From assembly GCA_018266755.1 (NCBI GenBank), contig JAFDZW010000005.1, positions 1,377,963 through 1,441,962 on the forward strand: a stretch of 64,000 nt of DNA. The letters run 5' to 3'. This document shows, one piece after another, positions 59,002-64,000 of the stretch (position 1 is the stretch's first letter; every line of letters starts with the position of its first letter). The position numbers were made by a program, and so were the translations under genes. The notes below the pieces were generated by a model. The model searched no databases. It was not told where the DNA came from and worked only from the letters and a program-made list of their open reading frames with translations. This stretch comes from Bacteroidota bacterium (GTDB lineage Bacteria; Bacteroidota; Ignavibacteria; Palsa-1295).

Positions 59002-59580
59002 ATGAACCCGAAGGTTGATGCATTCATCGCTCGAGAGAAGCAGTGGAAGAAGGAGTTCGAACTCCTGCGCGAGATCGCGCTCGAATGCGAACTTGGTGAA
59101 GAACTCAAGTGGGGACAACCGTGCTACACAACCGATGGCAAGAATGTCCTGATCATTCACGGCTTCAAAGAGTATTGCGGTATGCTCTTCGTCAAAGGAG
59201 CACTGCTCAAGGACCCGAAGTCTATCCTCATCCAACAGACCGAGAATGTGCAAGCGGCACGGCAAGCACGTTTCACGAGCGTGCAGGAGATTACAAAACT
59301 CCGCACCACGCTCAAGGCGTACATCCGCGAAGCGGTCGACGTCGAGAAGAAGGGATTGAAAGTCGCACTCAAGAAGACATCGGAATATACACTGCCCGAG
59401 GAGTTCGAAGCGAAGCTACGCTCGAACCCCAAGCTGCGCTCAGCATTCAACAGTCTGACACCCGGACGTCAGCGAGGGTACATCCTGTATTTCTCGAGCG
59501 CCAAGCAATCCAAAACACGCGAAGCGCGTATCGAGAAGTTCACGCCGAATATCCTTGCCGGCAAGGGGCTCGATGATTGA
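59002..59580 (+). CDS. DUF1801/YdeI-type protein
   Basis: 192 residues from the ATG at 59002; a longer upstream frame overlaps the previous gene. VDAFIAREKQWKKEFELLRE, LKWGQPCYTTDGKNVLIIHG, FKEYCGMLFVKGALL, and the C-terminal FNSLTPGRQRGYILYFSSAK then QSKTREARIEKFTPNIL are the YdeI/OmpD-associated and DUF1801 pattern. The biochemical role is unknown. Confidence 0.88.
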   Translation: MNPKVDAFIAREKQWKKEFELLREIALECELGEELKWGQPCYTTDGKNVLIIHGFKEYCGMLFVKGALLKDPKSILIQQTENVQAARQARFTSVQEITKLRTTLKAYIREAVDVEKKGLKVALKKTSEYTLPEEFEAKLRSNPKLRSAFNSLTPGRQRGYILYFSSAKQSKTREARIEKFTPNILAGKGLDD

Positions 59581-59702
59581 ACGTAAAGAACTGACACAGC
59601 GCTACGCGCACTACCAGTCTTAGCCAATTGGACCTGGACAGAGTCCTCTGAGTTGCCATCATATGAAACCATAGATCGCATTCTAACGAAGAACACATCA
59701 CC

Positions 59703-60068
59703 ATGAAATTCGAACAGCTTGTGCCAAGTATCTATTACGTCGATGTCAGGAGCAGTCTGGCGCTCTTCGTCGATTGTCTGGGCTTCAGCATCACCCACGA
59801 GGAGTTCGATTCAGACTTCCCGTATTGTGTGATCGAAAAGGACGGACTCGGGATACTCCTGTTCCAAAACCCCGAATATGCCGCTCATGACAAGCCCGAA
59901 CTCAGGCTTGTGACCAAGAACATCCAGGAAGTATACGAGAGGGTATCATCGACACACCCGCAGTTCTTACACCCCAACCTCAATACCATCACGCTCCGAC
60001 CCTGGGGCGCAAAAGAATTTGCTCTGAAGGATCACCACGTGGGAGTCATCGTTCAGGAGTGGCAGTAG
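59703..60068 (+). CDS. VOC (glyoxalase/bleomycin-resistance fold) protein
   Basis: 121 residues. QLVPSIYYVDVRSSLALFVD and CLGFSITHEEFD give the start of a betaalphabetabetabeta unit; DGLGILLFQNPE and KDHHVGVIVQEWQ close it. A short single-domain VOC protein. The metal ligands of glyoxalase I are not all clear, so binding or resistance function is open. Confidence 0.85.
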   Translation: MKFEQLVPSIYYVDVRSSLALFVDCLGFSITHEEFDSDFPYCVIEKDGLGILLFQNPEYAAHDKPELRLVTKNIQEVYERVSSTHPQFLHPNLNTITLRPWGAKEFALKDHHVGVIVQEWQ

Positions 60069-60139
60069 TGTTGCGATGCGAATGGGTACGGACCGAACTT
60101 CTGCCTACCGACACACGAACGGTGGCGGCTGTACCGATG

Positions 60140-60166
60140 AGATTCTTCGCTTCTCGTAGAATGAAA
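60140..60166. repeat. Degenerate REP-like unit
   Basis: AGATTCTTCGCTTCTCGTAG then AATGAAA: a diverged, reverse-oriented copy of the GTCATTCTGAGC...GAAGAATC family. Confidence 0.55.
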
Positions 60167-60177
60167 GACAGGGGCGG

Positions 60178-60903
60178 CTACAAATATCTATCGATCGCTT
60201 GCGGCAGCATTTCGCGCCAGGTAGGCCAGTCGTGGCGGTAGGTGTGATCCCAGCATTCGACCCAATTGGGTATCTGTTTCTTGCCCAGGATCTCGGCAAA
60301 CCGCCAGCTTTGCGACGGGTCCTCATACTCGCCGCTGCCGGTATAGATGTAAATCTTCTTTTTGCGGATTTCGGAGAGAATCGCTTCGTCGGTAAGATTC
60401 GGAATGTAATCGGCCGGTGAATTGAAATAGACATCCTCGTCGAAGTAACCCTTCGTATAGGACTTCAGATCGTAGACACCACTCATCGAGATCGTCCCTC
60501 TATAGAGTTCGGGATTTCGCAGCAGCGTATTCATCGCATGCAACGCGCCGAACGAGACGCCGAACGTATAGATACCCGCGTGATCGGTTTGCTTGTTGAT
60601 GTACGGGACAACCTCATCCCTAATGTAACGATTGAACTCCTGATGTCGAATAGCTTTCTGCCGCGGTTCGATCTCGTTATTGAGCCAACTTTGCGAGTTG
60701 ATGGAATTGATCGAGTAGCAGCGTACACAGCCCGCTTCGATATGGTGTTTGATAGAGTCGATCAGATGAAACCGTTCGTACTCGAGGTAATCCGCTGCGG
60801 CCGACGGGAACATCAGCAGCGCCGGACCCGAATGGCCATAGACAGCGATCGGCATTTCTTCGCTTAGCGCTGTGCTCTGAAAAGAGTCGAGGGTTCTCAG
60901 CAT
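60178..60903 (-). CDS. Esterase-D-like alpha/beta hydrolase
   Basis: 241 residues. YGHSGPALLMFPSAAADYLE at the start, YRDEVVPYINKQTD-like helix RYIRDEVVPYINKQ, and the nucleophile elbow YTFGVSFGALHAMNTLLRN (G-x-S-x-G). RGTISMSGVYDLKSY and DHTYRHDWPTWREMLPQAID with His near the end complete the catalytic set. Matches the putative esterase family (PF00756). No signal peptide, so cytoplasmic. Divergent from DedA. Confidence 0.88.
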   Translation of the reverse strand: MLRTLDSFQSTALSEEMPIAVYGHSGPALLMFPSAAADYLEYERFHLIDSIKHHIEAGCVRCYSINSINSQSWLNNEIEPRQKAIRHQEFNRYIRDEVVPYINKQTDHAGIYTFGVSFGALHAMNTLLRNPELYRGTISMSGVYDLKSYTKGYFDEDVYFNSPADYIPNLTDEAILSEIRKKKIYIYTGSGEYEDPSQSWRFAEILGKKQIPNWVECWDHTYRHDWPTWREMLPQAIDRYL

Positions 60904-60975
60904 TGCGGGGTCAGTTACTTTTGCTAAACTTCTTTGTACGATTAACCGTATTATAGGCTCACAAATTCAGGCGGC

Positions 60976-61617
60976 ATGGAGTTTCTGCACCAGATATTCT
61001 CGAGCGACGGCTTACAACAGCTTGTCAAATCCGGCGGTATTCCCGTTCTCTGCGCGATCATCTTCGCCGAAACGGGCCTGCTCGTCGGTTTCTTCCTTCC
61101 GGGCGATACATTGCTGCTCGCAGCGGGGCTGCTCTGGCCGACCGGGGTGATCCCCGTTTCGTTCGTGATGATGAACGTCCTGCTCATGCTTTCGGCGATC
61201 GTCGGTAATTCCGTCGGGTACTACATCGGCAAGACGGCCGGAAAGAAATTATATGTACGTCCGAATTCAAAATTATTCAAACGCGAGCATCTGATCCGAA
61301 CGCATGAATTCTACGAGAAGCATGGCGGCAAAACGATGGTGATGGCGCGGTTCATCCCGATCGTCCGCACGTTCGCACCGGTTGTAGCCGGCGCAGCTGA
61401 TATGGACATCAAGCGGTTCACGGTCTTCAATGTCATCGGGGCAGTGCTCTGGATCGGTTCCGTCACGTCGATCGGATACGGCGTCGTCGCGCTCTTTCCC
61501 GAATTACAGGCGTACGTCACAAAATACCTGGAGCTTGCAATCCTTGCGGTGGTCGGGGTGTCGCTCTTGTTGCCGGTGATCCACTGGCTCCGTGAGCGCA
61601 GCGCAAGCAAGCGATAA
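60976..61617 (+). CDS. DedA family membrane protein
   Basis: 213 residues. VLCAIIFAETGLLVGFFLPG then DTLLLAAGLLW, GNSVGYYIGKTAGKKLY, and FYEKHGGKTMVMARFIPIVR with TFAPVVAGAADM are the DedA signature (E-x(n)-PG-D and R-F-x-P-x-R). DedA proteins are polytopic inner-membrane proteins; some act as undecaprenyl-phosphate or other phospholipid translocases. Which substrate applies here is unknown. Confidence 0.93.
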   Translation: MEFLHQIFSSDGLQQLVKSGGIPVLCAIIFAETGLLVGFFLPGDTLLLAAGLLWPTGVIPVSFVMMNVLLMLSAIVGNSVGYYIGKTAGKKLYVRPNSKLFKREHLIRTHEFYEKHGGKTMVMARFIPIVRTFAPVVAGAADMDIKRFTVFNVIGAVLWIGSVTSIGYGVVALFPELQAYVTKYLELAILAVVGVSLLLPVIHWLRERSASKR

Positions 61618-61653
61618 GCTCGTCGTTCGGCGAAGGTTCGTACAGACTGAAGA

Positions 61654-62436
61654 TTAATCGAGTCTATTGGCGACAAGGAGGACGGTTTCGTACGATTCCG
61701 TGATTTTGCCGTGAGGGAAGCTGTCTTTGAGAATTCCGTGAACGGTCTCAATGAACGAAGGGAGAAGCTCCTGCGGGATGCCAACGCCGATATACGATTT
61801 CGAGAGCAGATACCCGACGTAGCTTTCCGCCGTGTATTGCATTTCGAATGAAAATGTGTAGCGGTCTACCGCTCCGAAGAGTCCGGACGCTTCGATCGAC
61901 GGTTGAAAATCGGTGCTGACGATATCGGCTCCTCCGCGGTAGGAAGGATTGTGCTCTTTGATCTGTGCGGTAATGTTGCGATAGTACTGCTCGCTTGTAT
62001 GTATTACCTGATTCCACATGACAACAAGCGGACGGTTCGGCTTGAGGATACGATACATTTCTCGCAGCGCCGGTGTCTTGTCCACCCAATGGAATGACTG
62101 CGCCATCACAGCCATATCGAGCGCTTCGCTCGGGATGCCCGTATTATCGGCCGACACTTCGAGGGTGCGGATGTTCGTGAGCCCCTCGAGTCGCGCATTC
62201 TCACTGAGCCGTTCGAGCATGGCGGCTGCGGTATCGACCGCATAGACAGTTCGAACGTACTTCGCCAATTCGAGGGCAATGCGCCCGGTACCCGTACCGA
62301 TATCTGCTACTTCGCTGGAGCGGTCGAGTTCGGCGAGCGTCACGAGGAACAGCAACGCTTCTGCCGGATAATGAGGCCGGTACGCATCGTATTGTTCGGC
62401 GAGTGCGTTGAAGATCGTTCTTCGGTCTTGCAGCAT
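61654..62436 (-). CDS. Class I SAM-dependent methyltransferase
   Basis: 260 residues. Methyltransf_11/25 fold: VADIGTGTGRIALELAKY is motif I, VYAVDTAAAMLERL motif II, DMAVMAQSFHWVD motif IV with the S-F-H-W typical of the subfamily, and ILKPNRPLVVMWNQ motif VI. Substrate unknown. It is convergent with DedA. Confidence 0.9.
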   Translation of the reverse strand: MLQDRRTIFNALAEQYDAYRPHYPAEALLFLVTLAELDRSSEVADIGTGTGRIALELAKYVRTVYAVDTAAAMLERLSENARLEGLTNIRTLEVSADNTGIPSEALDMAVMAQSFHWVDKTPALREMYRILKPNRPLVVMWNQVIHTSEQYYRNITAQIKEHNPSYRGGADIVSTDFQPSIEASGLFGAVDRYTFSFEMQYTAESYVGYLLSKSYIGVGIPQELLPSFIETVHGILKDSFPHGKITESYETVLLVANRLD

Positions 62437-62462
62437 TGGCGTGATCCCAGGTGAGATGCTAT

Positions 62463-62738
62463 CTACTCGATGATCCTGAATTCGTGATCGTCATCTACCA
62501 TAGGGACATTCGCAGTAACCACGCGGTCAACACGGGCGTGGGGTGCCCCTTGATAAGACCATTGTATAAACCGATTCGTCGCGGCTTCGTTTCCCTGTAC
62601 TTCGGCTTCGACCGAGCCGTCGGCACAATTTCGTACATAACCCGTGAGCCCAAGCTCGCGAGCTTTTTTTCTGGCAAAACGGCGAAACCCGACCCCTTGG
62701 ACGAGGCCGTGGATACTGACTCGAACTCGATAGTGCAT
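62463..62738 (-). CDS. acyP: Acylphosphatase
   Basis: 91 residues from the ATG at 62738. VRVSIHGLVQGVGFRRFARK carries the catalytic Arg in G-x-V-Q-G-V-x-(F/Y)-R, and GLTGYVRNCADGSVEAEVQG carries the catalytic Asn. Hydrolyses acyl phosphates. The frame extends 41 codons upstream, but acylphosphatases are about 90 residues, so the internal ATG is chosen. Confidence 0.95.
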   Translation of the reverse strand: MHYRVRVSIHGLVQGVGFRRFARKKARELGLTGYVRNCADGSVEAEVQGNEAATNRFIQWSYQGAPHARVDRVVTANVPMVDDDHEFRIIE

Positions 62739-62872
62739 TGAAGTGTGTCCGGGACGGCCGAGGCTGAAACTATGGCTGCGCTGCAACCGTACCGCGGTCA
62801 AAATCCGTCCTACGGTTGAACCTTCTCTCAAGAGCGGAGCGTTCATTTTAAATAACATCAATAGGCACCATC

Positions 62873-63322
62873 ATGGCAAAAAGTCTTAATAAAGCCCAGA
62901 TTATCGGGAATGCTGGCAAAGACGCAGAGCTGCGTTATACCAACAACGGCAAGGCTGTTGCCCGATTCAGCGTCGCAACGAGCGATTCCTGGAAAGATCA
63001 GGGCGGCAACATGCAAGAGCGCACCGTGTGGCACAATATTGTCGCATGGGACAAACTGGGCGAAATCTGTGCCAACTACGTTAAAAAAGGCACAAAAGTC
63101 TATATCGAAGGGCGTATCGAGAACCGTCAGTATGACGATAAGGATGGCGTAAAGAAGAATATTTCTGAAATCATTGCAACCGATATGATCCTGCTCAGCG
63201 GCAACCCAGGGGAGCGCAACGGGAGCGGTGGTTCATACTCACAAAGCTCACCTGCCGTCGGTTCGCCGATGCCACAGCCCGATTTCGATCAATCGATTCC
63301 GGACGCCGATCTTCCTTTCTAA
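62873..63322 (+). CDS. ssb: Single-stranded DNA-binding protein
   Basis: 149 residues. OB fold: NKAQIIGNAGKDAELRYTNN, FSVATSDSWKD, ERTVWHNIVAWDKLGEIC, KGTKVYIEGRIENRQYDDKD. A Gly/Ser-rich linker follows, then the acidic tip DQSIPDADLPF that docks replication and repair proteins. The next gene begins 9 bases later. Confidence 0.97.
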   Translation: MAKSLNKAQIIGNAGKDAELRYTNNGKAVARFSVATSDSWKDQGGNMQERTVWHNIVAWDKLGEICANYVKKGTKVYIEGRIENRQYDDKDGVKKNISEIIATDMILLSGNPGERNGSGGSYSQSSPAVGSPMPQPDFDQSIPDADLPF

Positions 63323-63331
63323 GACAACCTC

Positions 63332-64000
63332 GTGCGGCAGCAAGCCAACACCGACCTCAAAGTCGGCCTTATGGTATTGGTCGGCCTTGCCATCCTGATC
63401 TTCGGGATCGGCTGGGCAAAAAGCTGGCGCTACGGCGCAGAGCAGATCGCACTCAATACAACATTTGAATCCGCCTCCGGGATCGAGGTCGGAGACCCCG
63501 TGTTCATCCGCGGCCTCAAGCGAGGGCAGGTCGATAAGATCTCGGAATCCGGAGGGCGCATCGCTGTTCGGATCGAACTCTTCGAGCCGATCACGCTTCA
63601 TAAGGATGCGAGTGCTTCGATCGCGATGCTCGAACTCATGGGTGGCAAGAAGATCGATATCAGTCCGGGCACAACCGGGAGTTTCGATCTCAGCCGCGAT
63701 ACGCTCCTCGGCAATGCAAACGGCGACCTGAGCTCGATCGTCTCGTTTGTCAATTCGCTCACAGGGACGGTCGAGCAGCTTGCACATCGTGTCGATTCGG
63801 TGCTTGCATCGGTCAACGACATTTTCGGCAACGGCGCTCTGAAGTCAAAGAGCTATGCCCTGCTCGACGAGGCGACACGAACCATTGCAACCGTTCATCG
63901 CACGCTCGACGAAAATCGCACCGCGATTGCAAAAACGCTCGGCGACATCGACGAACTCGCGAAGACGGGTTCGACCGCGATCGCCGAAATTCGTCCTGGC
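63332..64000 (+). CDS. MCE-domain (MlaD family) lipid-transport protein (3' end outside window)
   Basis: 223 codons from a GTG and still open at the edge. VGLMVLVGLAILIFGIGWAK is the N-terminal membrane anchor. The MCE domain follows: TTFESASGIEVGDPVFIRGL, KRGQVDKIS, ELMGGKKIDISPGTTG. Beyond 140 the chain turns helical (SIVSFVNSLTGTVEQLAHRV). It anchors in the inner membrane and would carry lipids across the periplasm with an MlaE/MlaF transporter; those partners are not in the window. It is not in the list of closed ORFs because it has no stop here. Confidence 0.88.
   Translation, partial: MRQQANTDLKVGLMVLVGLAILIFGIGWAKSWRYGAEQIALNTTFESASGIEVGDPVFIRGLKRGQVDKISESGGRIAVRIELFEPITLHKDASASIAMLELMGGKKIDISPGTTGSFDLSRDTLLGNANGDLSSIVSFVNSLTGTVEQLAHRVDSVLASVNDIFGNGALKSKSYALLDEATRTIATVHRTLDENRTAIAKTLGDIDELAKTGSTAIAEIRPG

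Noticed and set aside
1-64000. Canonical parS sites
   Set aside because: CACGTG cores at about 8945, 25214, 42775, 52930 and 60036 lack the flanking TGTTTC/GAAACA arms.

Overview
The window reads as one chromosomal segment of a free-living, Gram-negative member of the Bacteroidota/Chlorobi (FCB) group. The best guess is the Kapabacteria (OPB56) or a close relative. The reasons are the C-terminal type IX secretion (T9SS) sorting domains, the choice-of-anchor-D and Ycf48-like secreted proteins, DUF5683, DUF4397 and IgGFc-binding families, a PorE-like PD40/OmpA protein, an Aquifex-type aconitase, LpxH (lipid A, so an outer membrane), and several TAnnTTTG promoter boxes. Base composition looks GC-rich by eye. 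No tRNA, rRNA or CRISPR array was seen. The placement is an inference from gene content.

Layout. 1-2.8 kb: a truncated TPR protein with a membrane-tailed response regulator, then a CopD-like membrane protein and a NUDIX hydrolase. 3.0-7.3 kb: a tight run parA-parB-ridA-DUF5683-NHL lipoprotein-AlbA_2 regulator. 7.3-9.6 kb: two adjacent cyclophilins (one cytoplasmic, one exported) bracketed by three copies of a palindromic non-coding repeat. 9.6-14.3 kb: glycyl-tRNA synthetase, a four-helix-bundle gene enclosed in long inverted repeats, and the rluB-scpB-scpA condensin/rRNA-modification cluster. 14.4-32.3 kb: secreted and envelope proteins, interrupted by an 1186-residue fused iron-sulfur flavoprotein with two downstream genes, and by transaldolase. 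32.3-40.3 kb: GNAT, LpxH, PBP1A, acyl-CoA dehydrogenase and a T9SS subtilase. 40.4-47.8 kb: lipoproteins, two Ycf48-like propeller proteins, DinB and aconitase. 48.5-52.8 kb: an RRM/RGG RNA-binding protein, then a decaheme cytochrome with a large outer-membrane beta-barrel. 53.1-64 kb: a mannose-1-phosphate guanylyltransferase/phosphomannomutase fusion, panB, ddl, an ArsR-AHSA1-membrane protein cluster, small enzymes, DedA, a methyltransferase, acylphosphatase, SSB and the start of an MCE (MlaD-type) gene.

The most interesting locus is 49.17-52.87 kb. A 344-residue ten-heme DmsE/MtrA-type cytochrome is followed 8 bases later, behind a strong AGGAGG site, by a 783-residue beta-barrel of MtrB/PioB size. 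This is the layout of a trans-outer-membrane electron conduit. It is preceded by a sigma-54-like -24/-12 sequence and a roughly 200-base leader with a GAAA-capped stem, a 12-bp long-range helix and partial resemblance to the GEMM (c-di-GMP/cGAMP) riboswitch, and it ends in a clear terminator. No outer-surface cytochrome (MtrC/OmcA type) lies beside it.

Other unusual points are the inverted-repeat-bounded four-helix-bundle gene, the 167-bp MITE-like repeats, the fused flavoprotein, a receiver domain with a C-terminal membrane tail, and promoter boxes placed so close to start codons that some mRNAs may be leaderless.
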